Source: an uncultured Sphingomonadaceae bacterium (GTDB lineage: Bacteria > Pseudomonadota > Alphaproteobacteria > Sphingomonadales > Sphingomonadaceae). From it: a DNA stretch of 64,000 bases. Of this stretch, positions 33,053 through 44,200 are shown piece after piece. Numbering within the stretch: position 1 is the first letter of the stretch; each line of letters begins with the position of its first letter. Where the stretch lies: assembly GCA_947493195.1 (NCBI GenBank), contig CANLQG010000004.1, positions 1 to 64,000 on the forward strand, written 5' to 3'. The notes beneath the pieces were generated by a model, which saw only the letters and a list, made by a program, of their open reading frames with translations, did not search any database and had not been told where the DNA came from. A program made the position numbers and the translations under genes.

Positions 33053-34228
33053 ATGAAGTCCATTCTCCTCGGCCTGGCCGCCAGCTTGCTCCTCTCCGCC
33101 TGTTCCGGGGCGGAGGTCCCAACCGAACCGCAGGCGGTGCCGGTGCGCATCGTGACGGTCGCGAGCCAGACAGTGCCAAACGTGATCGAACTGCCGGGCC
33201 GGGTGGAACCGGTGCGGGTCGCCGAGGTACGCGCGCGGGTAACGGGCATCGTGCAGCAGCGGCTGTACGAGGAAGGCACCGACGTGGCCGCCGGGCAGCC
33301 GCTGTTCCGGATTGACCCGCGCGAATTGCGCGCAAGCTTCGCCCAGACCGAGGCTGCGCTCCAGCGCGCCCGCGCGACTGCCGCCAATGCTCGCGCCGTC
33401 GTCGATCGCTATCGACCTCTCGTGGCCGAAAACGCCATTAGCGGCCAGGAATACGACGCCGCGCTCGCCGCATCGCGCGAGGCCGATGCCAACGTGGCGC
33501 AGATCCGCGCACAGTTGGATGCCTCGTCGCTTCAGCTCGGCTATACCACCGTGCGCGCTCCGATCGCAGGCCGGGTGGGCCGCGCGCAGGTGACCGAAGG
33601 CGCGCTGGTCAGCCAGGCCGAAGGAACGCTGATGGCACGGATCGAGCAAATTTCGCCAGTTTATGTCAGCTTCGCCCAGGCCGCGAGCGAGATACTTGAA
33701 ATTCGTCGTGCGATCGCCGCAGGCGAGATCGACCTTGACGAGAACGAACGCGTCGAAGTCCGTTTGACTTACAGTGACGGGACCGAATATCCAATCCCCG
33801 GGTACATCGACTTCCTCGCCTACTCGGTCGATCAACAAACCGGTACGGTCGAATTGCGGGCCGAATTTCCCAATCCGCAGAACCTCCTGCTGCCCGGTGA
33901 ATTCGTCCGCGCCCGCATCTTCGCCGGTCAGGTTGAGAACGGGCTCTCCGTGCCACAGCGCGCAGTCTCGCTGACCGACCACGGCGGGACCGTATTCGTG
34001 GTCGACGCAAACGGGCAGGCCGCGATCCGGCCTGTAGAACTGGGCGCGATGGTGGATGGGCGCTGGATCGTAAAAGACGGTCTCAGGGTCGGGGACCGGG
34101 TCATCGTGAGCAACATCCAGAAGCTTCGGCCCGGCGAGCCGGTCGAGATCGTCCAAATGCCGACAGACCGAAACGCAGCATCTCGGCAGCCCCCGCCGCA
34201 ACCGGCCCGCACCGTCGGAGCGCAGTAG
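33053..34228 (+). CDS. RND efflux periplasmic adaptor (AcrA/MexA type) lipoprotein
   Basis: A 391-residue membrane fusion protein. MKSILLGLAASLLLSACSG is a lipoprotein signal (lipobox LSAC), which is why I use ATG 33053. Next come the barrel-sandwich hybrid (ELPGRVEPVRVAEVRARVTG), an alpha-hairpin (TAANARAVVDRYRPLVAENA), and TVRAPIAGRVGRAQVTEGAL, all typical. It bridges the RND permease and the outer-membrane channel. The next gene starts 4 bp after its stop. Confidence 0.95.
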   Translation: MKSILLGLAASLLLSACSGAEVPTEPQAVPVRIVTVASQTVPNVIELPGRVEPVRVAEVRARVTGIVQQRLYEEGTDVAAGQPLFRIDPRELRASFAQTEAALQRARATAANARAVVDRYRPLVAENAISGQEYDAALAASREADANVAQIRAQLDASSLQLGYTTVRAPIAGRVGRAQVTEGALVSQAEGTLMARIEQISPVYVSFAQAASEILEIRRAIAAGEIDLDENERVEVRLTYSDGTEYPIPGYIDFLAYSVDQQTGTVELRAEFPNPQNLLLPGEFVRARIFAGQVENGLSVPQRAVSLTDHGGTVFVVDANGQAAIRPVELGAMVDGRWIVKDGLRVGDRVIVSNIQKLRPGEPVEIVQMPTDRNAASRQPPPQPARTVGAQ

Positions 34229-34231
34229 CTC

Positions 34232-37200
34232 GTGGCTCGCTTCTTCATCGACCGGCCAATCTTCGCCTGGGTTGTCTCGCTCGGCATCCTGCTGGCCGGC
34301 ATCATCGCCCTGCGCGCCCTGCCAATCGAACAATATCCCGAGGTCGCGCCGCCTTCGCTTTCGATCAACGTCGCCTATCCCGGCGCCGATGCCGAGACGC
34401 TGGAGCAAAACGTCACCCAGGTCATCGAGCAGCAGCTGAACGGAGTCGAGGGTTTCCTCTACATGTCTTCCTCCAGTGCGTCGAACGGCACGGCGACGAT
34501 TACGCTGACTTTCGAGGCCGGGACCGATATCGACATCGCGCAGACAGAGGTGCAAAACCGCCTCAGTACGGTGGAGGCGCGCTTGCCCGAAGAAGTTCGC
34601 CGTCAGGGCATCACCGTGCGCCAGGCCAATGCCGGATTCCTCATGATCGTGGCGCTGACTTCGCAAAGTGGTGCGCTAGGTCCCACCGATCTTGGCAATA
34701 TCGCCTCAACGCAGGTGGTGGACGAACTGCGACGCGTCGGCGGAGTGGGCGATGTCACGCTGTTCGGCTCGCAATACGCGATGCGTATCTGGCTCGATCC
34801 TGATGCGCTTGCTTCCTACAACCTCTCGCCGAGCGCGGTTCTCGCCGCCATACGCGAGCAGAACGCCCAGACCGCGGGTGGCTCTATCGGCGCGCAGCCG
34901 ACCGCCGACGGGCAACAGATCACCGCGACCATCACCACTGAAGGCCGGTTCGCGACCGTCGAAGAATTCGAGAATATCATTCTTCGCGCTAGCACCGGCG
35001 CGGCCGTGGTGCGGCTGGGCGAGGTTGCCCGGATCGAACTCGGCGCGCAGAGCTACGCCACCTCGACGACACTCAACAGCAATCCAATGGCGGGCATGGC
35101 GATCCAGCTGGCAACAGGCGCCAACGCGCTTGCCGCGGCGGAGGGCGTAAAGGAACGGATGGCAGAGCTTTCTCCCGGCCTTCCGGGCGACATCGCCTGG
35201 TCCATCCCCTACGATACCACGCCCTTCGTCGAAGCCTCCGTGGAAGAGGTTGTGAAGACCTTGGTCGAGGCGATGGCACTTGTCTTTCTGGTCATGTTCC
35301 TGTTCCTTCAGAACTGGCGTGCCACGCTGATCCCCACGCTGGTTGTGCCGATCGCGCTCGCCGGTGCGTGCCTGGGGTTGTGGCTGCTCGGGTTCTCGAT
35401 CAATGTCCTTTCGCTGTTCGGGATGGTGCTGGCGATCGGCATTCTGGTCGACGATGCCATCGTCGTGATCGAGAATGTCGAGCGCATCATGCGCGAAGAA
35501 GGCCTCCCACCGCTCGAGGCAACGCGCAAGGCGATGGGGCAGATCACCGGTGCAATCATCGGCATCACGCTGGTTCTGATCGCTGTGTTCGTGCCGATGG
35601 CGTTCTTCCCCGGTTCGACGGGGGGAATATACCGACAGTTCTCGGTCACGCTGGCGATTTCGATCTTCTTCTCCGCCTTCCTCGCCCTGTCATTGACGCC
35701 AGCACTGTGCGCCACCTTTCTCAAGCCTATCGCCGAAGGGCACGGCGAGGGCGGCGAGGCCGAGATCGACCGTGAAGCCGAAGCACAGCCTGGCTGGCGC
35801 GTAATTTACGCGCGGATTCGCAACATGGCGGCGCGCTTTTTCAGGGGGTTCAACCGCTGGTTTGCGCGCATGCAGGAGAAGTACGGGCGTGCCAACGACC
35901 GCATTCTGTCGCGCCCCTTGAGAGCCTTCGCGGTGTTCCTGACGCTGGGCCTCGTAACGGTAGTGCTGTTCGCGCGGCTCCCTTCCGCCTTCCTGCCGAC
36001 TGAGGACCAAGGCTTTCTGATTACGGCCGTCCAGGCACCCCCGGGTGCCACGCAGGAGCGGACCGACGAGGCAATCGAGCCAATCACCGACTGGTGGCTG
36101 GCGCGGGAGGAGGTCGAGGACCTCGTCGTCGTCCGCGGTTTCAGCTTCTTCGGATCGGGTCAGAACAACGCGATCATGTTCGCCGCCTTCAAACCCTGGG
36201 AAGAGCGTACTGCCCAAGGCAGCGGCGCGTCTGAGATTCTCGGTCAGGCGATGGCCGCGTTTGGCCAGATCGAAGGGGCGATCGCCTTCGTGATCCAGCC
36301 TCCAGCGATCCAGTCGCTTGGCCAGGCAAGTGGCTTCACGCTGAAGTTGCAGGATCGTGGCGGGCTGGGGCGCGATACGCTGGCTGCGGCGCGCGACCAG
36401 TTACTCGGGATGGCGTCGCAGAACCCGGTCATTGCCAATCTCCGGCCTGAAGATCAGGGTCCGAGCCCGGAAGTCTCGATAGATATCGACCGGGTACAGG
36501 CGCGCGCTCTCGGTCTCTCACTGACCGAGGTCAACGCTGCGCTCTCGATCGCCTTCGGTTCAGCCTATGCTAATGATTTCAACCGCGATGGCCGGGTGCT
36601 CCAGGTTCTTGTCCAGGCGGATGCGCCATATCGAATGACGCCGGGTGACATCCTGGGCTTGCGTATTCCGAACGCGGAAGGCGAGTTGGTGCCGTTCAGT
36701 GCTTTCGCCACCGCCGAATGGAGTGCCGCGCCGGCAAGTCTCGCGCGGTATAACGGTTATCCGGCAATGACGCTGTCCGGCATGGCTGCGCCGGGCGAAT
36801 CCTCGGGCGCCGCGCTTGAAGAAATGGAGCAGCTAGCCAGTCAGCTGCCCCAGGGCATCGGCTTTGAATGGACCGGCATCTCCTATGAGGAGAAGCAAGC
36901 CGGCGGCCAGATTGGCCTGCTTCTCGGACTGTCGGTGGTGGTGGTGTTCTTGGTCCTTGCCGCGCTATACGAAAGCTGGGCGGTGCCGCTTGCCGTCCTG
37001 CTGATCGTGCCGATGGGCGTGCTCGGCGCGGTGCTGTTCTCGATGATGCGCGGGCTTTCAGCGGACGTTTATTTCAACGTCGGCCTGATTACCATCATCG
37101 GCCTTGCCGCCAAGAATGCCATCCTGATCGTCGAATTCGCAATCGAGGAGGAGGAGCGCGGGCTCAGGCGCATCGATGCCGTCAAGGCCGCTGCACGCCT

Positions 37201-37498
37201 GCGTCTGCGGCCCATCATCATGACCTCGGTCGCCTTCACAATGGGTATGGTTCCGCTGGTGCTGGCGAGCGGCGCCGGCGCGGCGAGCCGAATCGCGGTT
37301 GGCACCGGCGTCGCGGGCGGAATGATCGCGGCGACTATACTCGGAATTTTCCTGATCCCGATGCTGTACCTGCTGGTGCGGCGCAATGTCAGCCGCAGGC
37401 AGCCGCAGGCGACCGGAGGTCACGAGGGCGACCCGCATCATACGGGGCCACTGACGGGGGAAGAAAATCCTGCAAATGAAGGGGAGGCGGCGCGATGA
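34232..37498 (+). CDS. RND multidrug efflux permease (AcrB/MexB, HAE1 family)
   Basis: A 1088-residue trimeric proton-driven pump. Signatures: FFIDRPIFAWVVSLGILLAG at the N-terminus, porter-domain motifs (YPGADAETLEQNVTQVIEQQ), GILVDDAIVVIENVER in helix 4 with the proton-relay aspartates, and GLITIIGLAAKNAILIVEFA near helix 10. It takes drugs, dyes or detergents from the periplasm and inner leaflet. Starts at GTG. The cytoplasmic loop between the halves is rich in charged residues, and the C-terminal ~40 residues are hydrophilic. Middle gene of a complete three-gene pump operon. Confidence 0.96.
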   Translation: MARFFIDRPIFAWVVSLGILLAGIIALRALPIEQYPEVAPPSLSINVAYPGADAETLEQNVTQVIEQQLNGVEGFLYMSSSSASNGTATITLTFEAGTDIDIAQTEVQNRLSTVEARLPEEVRRQGITVRQANAGFLMIVALTSQSGALGPTDLGNIASTQVVDELRRVGGVGDVTLFGSQYAMRIWLDPDALASYNLSPSAVLAAIREQNAQTAGGSIGAQPTADGQQITATITTEGRFATVEEFENIILRASTGAAVVRLGEVARIELGAQSYATSTTLNSNPMAGMAIQLATGANALAAAEGVKERMAELSPGLPGDIAWSIPYDTTPFVEASVEEVVKTLVEAMALVFLVMFLFLQNWRATLIPTLVVPIALAGACLGLWLLGFSINVLSLFGMVLAIGILVDDAIVVIENVERIMREEGLPPLEATRKAMGQITGAIIGITLVLIAVFVPMAFFPGSTGGIYRQFSVTLAISIFFSAFLALSLTPALCATFLKPIAEGHGEGGEAEIDREAEAQPGWRVIYARIRNMAARFFRGFNRWFARMQEKYGRANDRILSRPLRAFAVFLTLGLVTVVLFARLPSAFLPTEDQGFLITAVQAPPGATQERTDEAIEPITDWWLAREEVEDLVVVRGFSFFGSGQNNAIMFAAFKPWEERTAQGSGASEILGQAMAAFGQIEGAIAFVIQPPAIQSLGQASGFTLKLQDRGGLGRDTLAAARDQLLGMASQNPVIANLRPEDQGPSPEVSIDIDRVQARALGLSLTEVNAALSIAFGSAYANDFNRDGRVLQVLVQADAPYRMTPGDILGLRIPNAEGELVPFSAFATAEWSAAPASLARYNGYPAMTLSGMAAPGESSGAALEEMEQLASQLPQGIGFEWTGISYEEKQAGGQIGLLLGLSVVVVFLVLAALYESWAVPLAVLLIVPMGVLGAVLFSMMRGLSADVYFNVGLITIIGLAAKNAILIVEFAIEEEERGLRRIDAVKAAARLRLRPIIMTSVAFTMGMVPLVLASGAGAASRIAVGTGVAGGMIAATILGIFLIPMLYLLVRRNVSRRQPQATGGHEGDPHHTGPLTGEENPANEGEAAR

Positions 37499-38958
37499 TC
37501 CGCCGGGAGTTTTTCAACGCGAGCACCATCCTCGGCGCGGCGCTCGCCTCGAGCATGCTTGCCGGTTGCGCCAGCATGGCGCCCGAACATGTCCGGCCCG
37601 AGCCGGCGACCGCGCCTGTCTTCGATCCCGACTATCGGCCCGATGGCGAAGTGGTGGCCTCGCAGATGTCCTATCGCGACTGGTTCCCCGATCCGCGCCT
37701 AACCGCCCTGATCGCCAGCGCGCTCGAAAAAAATCGCGACCTCCTCGCAGCGACCGCCCGGATAGAGCAGGCCCGGGCGCGCTATCGTATCCAGGACAGC
37801 CGCGAATTGCCCGCCATAGTCGCAACCGGCGGGGCAACCCGCACGCGCCAACCCCTCGGCGTCAATCCGGCGCTGGATACTGGCGATGTCGAAGGAGCGC
37901 CGGCTTCGGTCACCTCCAACCGCTTCGATGTCGGCGTCGGCGTCAGTGCCTTTGAACTGGACTTCTGGGGCCGCCTTGCCAGCCTGAGCGAAGCGGCACG
38001 CGCCGAATATCTCGCCACCGTGGCAGCGCAGAGGGCGTTCTATCTCTCGCTGATCGCCGACACCGCAACCACTTATTTCGAGATCGTCGAGACCGAGGAA
38101 CAAGTCGCGCTTGCCGAGGCAACTGCCGAAAGCCGCCGCGAAGGTTTGCGGATCGCGCAGCTTCGGCTTGAGAGCGGCGTGACGTCTGCTTTGCCCTATC
38201 GTCAAGCGGAAACGCTGCTGACGCAGGCCGAACAACAGTTGGCAAGCGAGCAGCTGGCACTGGCACGACTGCGCAATCAGCTGGCGGTGCTGGTCGGAGG
38301 TACCGTGCCGGAAGGACTGCCTGAAGGGCTGACCCTGACAGCACAGGATGACAATCGCCGCCTCGCGGCCGGACTTCCGTCAGATCTTCTGCTGGTTCGT
38401 CCCGACATTATTGCGGCAGAAGAGCAGCTGCGCGCGGCCCGCGCCAATATCGGAGCAGCGCGCGCAGCGTTTTTCCCAACCATCTCGCTCACCGGCAATG
38501 CCGGCCTCTCCTCCAGCAGCCTCGACGGATTGTTCGCAGAAGATAGCCTCGGTTGGAGCTTTGGACCCAGCATTTCATTGCCGATATTCGACTGGGGCGC
38601 GCGCGAGGCGGATCTCGATCTGGCGCAGGCGCTTGAGGTCGAACAGGTCGCAAACTATGATCGCACGGTGCAGGCCGCTTTTCGCGAAGTGAATGATGCA
38701 TTGGCTGGGCGGCGTTTTCTCGCGCAACAGGTCGAGACGCTGCGGCGGGCCGTGGCCGCCCAGGAGCGGATCGCGCGCGTTGCCCGGCTGCGCTATCGCG
38801 AGGGGGTGGGAACTTATCTCGAAGTCCTCGATGCCGAGCGCAACCTGTTCAACGCGCAGCAGCAATTGCTCGCCACCGAGCGCGCCTGGCTGCAAAACCG
38901 TGCGACGCTGTTTGTGGCGCTCGGCGGAGGGTTCGGCACTGTGTTCCGGAACGATTGA
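37495..38958 (+). CDS. NodT/OprM-family outer-membrane efflux lipoprotein
   Basis: A 487-residue outer-membrane channel protein, overlapping the permease stop by four bases (ATGA). Lipoprotein signal: FNASTILGAALASSMLAGC. The family repeats show as DWFPDPRLTALIASALEKNR and LLVRPDIIAAEEQLRAARAN (the conserved RPDI). It forms the exit duct of the RND pump. It is only distantly similar to the other NodT-type protein in the window (16543-18003), in keeping with a separate origin. Confidence 0.95.
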   Translation: MIRREFFNASTILGAALASSMLAGCASMAPEHVRPEPATAPVFDPDYRPDGEVVASQMSYRDWFPDPRLTALIASALEKNRDLLAATARIEQARARYRIQDSRELPAIVATGGATRTRQPLGVNPALDTGDVEGAPASVTSNRFDVGVGVSAFELDFWGRLASLSEAARAEYLATVAAQRAFYLSLIADTATTYFEIVETEEQVALAEATAESRREGLRIAQLRLESGVTSALPYRQAETLLTQAEQQLASEQLALARLRNQLAVLVGGTVPEGLPEGLTLTAQDDNRRLAAGLPSDLLLVRPDIIAAEEQLRAARANIGAARAAFFPTISLTGNAGLSSSSLDGLFAEDSLGWSFGPSISLPIFDWGAREADLDLAQALEVEQVANYDRTVQAAFREVNDALAGRRFLAQQVETLRRAVAAQERIARVARLRYREGVGTYLEVLDAERNLFNAQQQLLATERAWLQNRATLFVALGGGFGTVFRND

Positions 38959-39099
38959 GACGTATTTATGATGCTCAATTCCGTGATGGTTACCGTTGGT
39001 TCGGATTGAACCTGTTATAAGGTCCAAACTGGGCCTGGACCGACTGTGCCCTTCCAGCACCGCACCCACCCATTTGCTCACAGCCGAGAACTTGATATG

Positions 39100-39132
39100 A
39101 AAATGACGGCCCGTCCCCGCCGGGACGGACCG
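39100..39132 (-). terminator. Terminator after the parB-like gene
   Basis: Minus-strand stem CGGTCCGTCCC / GGGACGGGCCG (one mismatch) followed by TCATTTTC, just downstream of the ParB-like frame. Confidence 0.65.
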
Positions 39133-39164
39133 TCCGCCGAGTGACCTGGACCTGTCAGGAGGGG

Positions 39165-41156
39165 TCAGGCAGCCTGCTCGGCAGTCTCGTTTGTTGCATC
39201 GTGGGCTTGGGCTCCACCAAGTTCGTTATCAGCTGGATTTCCTTCCTCAACATCGATGGGTACCTCGACAGTCCCGAAACGCATGATCGTTGGAACCCAG
39301 GCCTGCGCCCGTTCCTTGACATCGGCCTCACCGATGAAGTTGCCCGTGAAAATGCGCTCGGCTGCGCTCGCAAGCTCAGCCTTCTTCGAAGCAGCGTATC
39401 GGCTGACCAGCTCCGGACCACCCGCAGCATCGAGCGCCTCGAGCGTGCGAGCCTTGGCCACGCGGTCGAAGTAGTTAGCAGCTGTGGGACGCCACCAATG
39501 CGCGGTCTCGATTTCGAGGAGCGAGCCGAGTGTCTCGTGCAGCGGTACCGAACGTTCGCCTTCACAGGCAAGGCTGGCAACCAGAGTGCGCGAAACGACA
39601 TGACCAAGCCATGCCGAGCGCGCCTCGTCGGAAAGCGCCCGGAACTTGGCAAACCGCTCGACGTCGCTTTATCCCGAGCGCCAGCTTTCATCGAGCGAGC
39701 CAGCGAACTCGGCCAGAGCAGCACTCGCCGGTGCATCCTTGGCCTCGAACCCGGCAACCGGTCCAGACGCGACGGAGCCGACAAGCGTCGATGCCTTTCT
39801 GGCGCGCCAGTCATGCCCATCGGCATCGGCTAGCGTGAAGACCATGAAGTCGAGCGCCAGGGCCGGATCGTTGGCGAGATGGATCGCGAGGATGTCGCGG
39901 CGTTGCACTGCAAGCTCGTCGAGCAGGCGCTGCGAAAGCGAGCTGCCCTTGGGTTTCACCGCTCCGCATTCTTCGACTGCCTCGACCACACCTTCGTCAG
40001 CGATGACTTCGGTCTCGGTATAAAACTGCGGGACCAATGTCGGCTCACCATTGCGCGAGAGGACGAGGAAGGCACCGGCCTCGGGTTTCAGTTCGTCGGC
40101 CAGCACCGGTGGCCGATCGTTAAGGGCGCGCATGGCGCGGTCGATGACGACGAGTTCCTGTTCGGCCTTGGCGACCTCGTCCTCGTGGCTGTCCTCGTCT
40201 TCGAGCACGGCGGCGACGCGGTCGTAGTCGGCCTCGAGCTCGCCAAGTTCCTTCGCTTCCTGTTCCGTCATCGGCGCAGGCTCGCAAGGCAGACGGCTCA
40301 GACCTTCGACAAGGTCGTGACTGACATAGGTGCCCAGCGTCGGCCGAACCCAGGCAAGGCCATATTCGAGCGCAGTCTTTTTTGCCGCCTCTTCCATGGC
40401 CTTGTGCGCGAGGTCCTCGAGCAGCGCGACATCGATCCAGCTCTCGCTGGCGTCATCGTCGAAGAGTTCGCGTTCGATCCGGCCACCCGCACCGATGTAC
40501 GCATCGCGTCCGACCAAAACAGCTCGCGGATCAGAACCGCGCACCGTGGCATCGAGCACCATGCGGCGGATTGTATCGGGCGTGATCTGGTACCAGGCAT
40601 CCTGCAGCTCGGCATAGACATGCGCCTGGCGCTCGACGTCGGAAATCGCGCCGTAGGCCTTGGCCATATCGAGCGTGATCGTGCCTTCGGCGAGCGCTTC
40701 GAAAACGCAAGGCGCGAGGCTTGCGAGGCGCAGACGTCCTTCGACGAAACGGACCGTGAGGCCGAAGCGGCGCGCCACGTCTTCAGGGGTAGCGCCTGCT
40801 TCGATGATGGAGGCGAAGGCCTGCGCCTCGTCGGCCGGATTCATTGCGAGACGCTGGAAGTTCTCGGCAAGGCTTGCTTCGCGCACTTCGCTTTCCTCGC
40901 CTTCGATGACGAGGCAGGTGACCTCGTGGTTCTTCGGCAGCGTGCCTTCCTCAGCAAGGGCCTGCAGCGCGGCTAGCCGACGACCGCCGGCCTCGACCTC
41001 GAACTTGCCGCGCTTTCCTTTGCGCACGACGAGGTTCTGCAGCAGGCCGCGCGCGGCAATGTCTGCCCGCAGCTGTAGGTCGGCCAGCACGTCGCTCGAC
41101 TTGCGAACGTTGCGCGGGCTGGGAACGAGCTTCTTCAAGGGAATCGACTGGATCAT
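39165..41156 (-). pseudogene. ParB-like partition/nuclease-family gene interrupted by one ochre codon
   Basis: The frame from ATG 41156 to the stop at 39165 would encode 663 residues with a single TAA at 39669-39671 (codon 496). I translated the stretch after the stop: it continues in the same frame without another break (SDVERFAKFRALSDEARSAW and onward) to an acidic end. The N-terminal half is a ParB/Spo0J domain: IPLKKLVPSPRNVRKSSDVL, GRRLAALQAL, ASLAENFQRLAMNPADEAQA, and GATPEDVARRFGLTVRFVEG (HTH). Large ParB-like proteins of this kind are common on sphingomonad plasmids and elements. A 495-residue product keeping the ParB and HTH domains may still be made. The gene is followed by the plus-strand RND cargo. 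Confidence 0.88.
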
Positions 41157-41260
41157 GGATGGTCTCCTGATGGAATGAAGGCGCAGGTGAGGATCACGAG
41201 GCCCACAAGCCCAAAGGGCTCCCTCCACTCTCATTCTGAGATTGGGGTCTGCCCGAGGGA

Positions 41261-44200
41261 TCAGGCGGCAAGCGCGGGAAGAACGGACGAGGCTGCGGAG
41301 ACTGGCACGAACAGCCGCGTGCGGTAGCGGATGATCTCGGTGAAGCAGCCCTTGCCCTTGTACCAGTCGAGCCGATCGGGCGAGAATCCGGTCAGTTCAA
41401 GGCGCTGTTCGCCTCCGACCAGCGAGCGCTTCACGGTGAGTGGATCATGGCTTGCGAGGTTCAACGGCTTGCCGCTTGCGATGACGAGGTCGCCGATATG
41501 CTCAGCCGATGGTCCGGTAACGCCGGAAAGGCCAAAGGTCTCGGCGATTGCGGCGAGATCGATATCGAGCACTTCGCGACCAATGATCGACTGGCCGTCC
41601 TCGGTAACGAGCCGAGTGACCCGAACATGATCGCCGGGCAGCCGCTTCCAGACCGGAAGCAGCAGCCCAGTGGCGAGATGGACGCGCTCGGTCACCGGTG
41701 AAGCAGCGGCTTCTTCTTCCTCGGCCCGCCAGGCGCTCGTGAACGCGGTGAGGCCAATATCTTCCCAGTGGCTTTCACCGAGAGCCTCAAGCGTCCAGTT
41801 CGCTGACTTGAGCGGCCGGAGCAAGCGTCGGCGTTCGACCACTGCGCCGTCATCGGCGATGAGGCGCCGGGCAGGAACCGACAGCGCGACTTTGCCCGAG
41901 CGCGCATTGCGCATCGGGACCGCGTGCGGGCTGCCGATCTCGTGCATCCGCACCAGGCGCTGCAAGCGTAGCGGCCGAAGGTGCCTCGACACTTCGAGCG
42001 AGACGAGGCGGGTTTCGGCACCGGTCACGGGGTCGGTGCGCAGGAGTTCGTCGGCAAGGACCGTGAAGCGATCAACCCTGAAGGTTTCCAGTCCCTGGTC
42101 GAGCGTTCCGGCCTCGCGCGCGGCTTCGATCCGCGCTTCGACGAGGCCAAGGTATTCATCAAAGTTCGCGTTCTGGAGCGCGATCGGCAGCGCGAGGATG
42201 CGGTTGAGCCAGCGCTGGATCGTGGGGAGATTGTCGGTCAGCCCGCCATCGGGGTTGTCGAGCCGGAGGCCGGTGCGCTCGACGAAGTTGCCAAAGGTGG
42301 TGGCTTCAAGCTTGCCGTCATAGAGCAGCTGGAACCAGCGGCTGAGCGCGTCGCGCGCATAGTCGCTTTCAAGATTGTCTGCCGGGTCGAACAGGTTCTG
42401 TCCGCCAGTCTGGCGCTGGCCGCGCGTCAGCGCGCCCAATGCATCGAGCCTGCGCGCAATGGTCGAGATGAAGCGGCGTTCGCCCTTCACGTCGGTGGTC
42501 ACCGGCCGGAACAGCGGGGCCGAGGCCTGGTTGGTGCGGTTCGTGCGGCCGAGACCCTGGATGGCGTTGTCCGCGCGCCAGCCCGGCTCGAGCAGGAAAT
42601 GGACCCGGCGCTGCTGGTTCCGGCAGTCAAGGTCGGCATGGTAGGAACGCCCCGTACCGCCGGCATCCGAGAAGACCAGGATGCGCTTGGTCCCCTCCAT
42701 GAAGCATTGCGCTTCGGCGACATTGGCACTGGGGCTTCGCCGTTCGAGGCGCTGCTGACCATCGCGTCCCATCACCAGCCTGCGGGTCCGGCCCGTAAGC
42801 TCCGCCACGGCCTCAGTTCCGAAGTGCTCGATGATCGCGTCGAGTGCTGTTGCGATGGGCGGCAGCGCGCAGAGTTGCTCGATTAGCGCATCGCGCGCGG
42901 CCACGGCGCGCGGGCAGAAGACGGGATTGCCCTCCTCGTCGCTCATCGCCTCGGAGCGAAGATTGCCGTCCTCGTCGGCGAAGACCTGCATCAATCGGAC
43001 CGGAAAGCTCTTGGCAAGGTAGTCGATGACGTATTCACGGGGGGACAGATCGATATCGAGCGCTTCTCGCTCCTCGTCGGTTATTTCGGCAAGGCGTCGG
43101 TCGAGCATGGCCTCGGCGGTCGACACCAGCTGCACGACAACCGAATGGTTCGCGCCAAGAGCCGCTTCCATCGCAGGGATCAGGCTCGGCAGCTTCATCG
43201 AGAGCAGGAGCTGGGCAAAGAAACGCTGCTTGGTGCCTTCGAAGATCGAGAGTGCTGCAGCCTTGGCATTGCGGTTGAGCGTATCGCCGCTGTCCTCGTC
43301 GACTACGCGGGTCGCCTCCAGGGCCGCTTCGAGGTTGCGGTGAATGATCGCCCAGGCCTCGGCATAGGCATCATAGATTTTCACCTGCGCTTCGGTCAGG
43401 CAGTGCTCGAGGATCTCATACTCGACCCCGGCGAAGGACAGCGCGCGTGCAAGGTATAGCCCCTGGGCCTTGAGGTCGCGAGCCACGAGCTCCATTGCCG
43501 CGACGCCGCCAGCGCGGATCTCGGTCATGAACGCCTCGTGGGTCGGAAAAGCGGTCTCGGGTCCCCACAGGCCAAGCCGGGAAGTGTAACCGAGGTTTGC
43601 GATATCCGAAGCGCCAGTGGCAGATGCGTAGAGCACGCGGGCGCGCGGGAGATGGTTCTGCAGCCTGAGGCCCGCCATGCCCTGTTCGGAGCCCTTGACC
43701 TTGCCGCGGATTGAAGAGCCCCCGAGCGCATTAGCCATCGCATGGGATTCGTCGAAAGCGATCACGCCGTCGAAATCCTCGCCCGCCCAGGCGAGGATCT
43801 GGTCAAGCCGCGTATCCTCAGCGCGCCCCGAGCGCAGCGTCGGGTAGGTGACAAAGAGGATGCCTTCGAACATCGTTACAGGGTGGCCGAGTTTCCAGCG
43901 CGAGAGCGGCTGGAGATCGAGCGGCAGCCCGCCAAGCGCTTCCCAGTCGCGGCGTGCATCTTCGAGCAGCGCTTCGTTCTTGGTGATCCAGACATGCCGG
44001 CGCTCGCCTGCGAGCCAGCGGTCCATGATGACCGCGGCGATCTGCCGTCCTTTGCCCGCTCCGGTCCCGTCGCCAAGGAAGAAGCCTTGGCGGTATGCGT
44101 GTCCATCTTCGGAGAGTTCCAGCGAGGTGCCTTCCTGGCTAACCTTGAACCGGCCCGGAAGATCGCGCGCAAATGCCAGGGCAGCGTAGACCAGTGTCTC

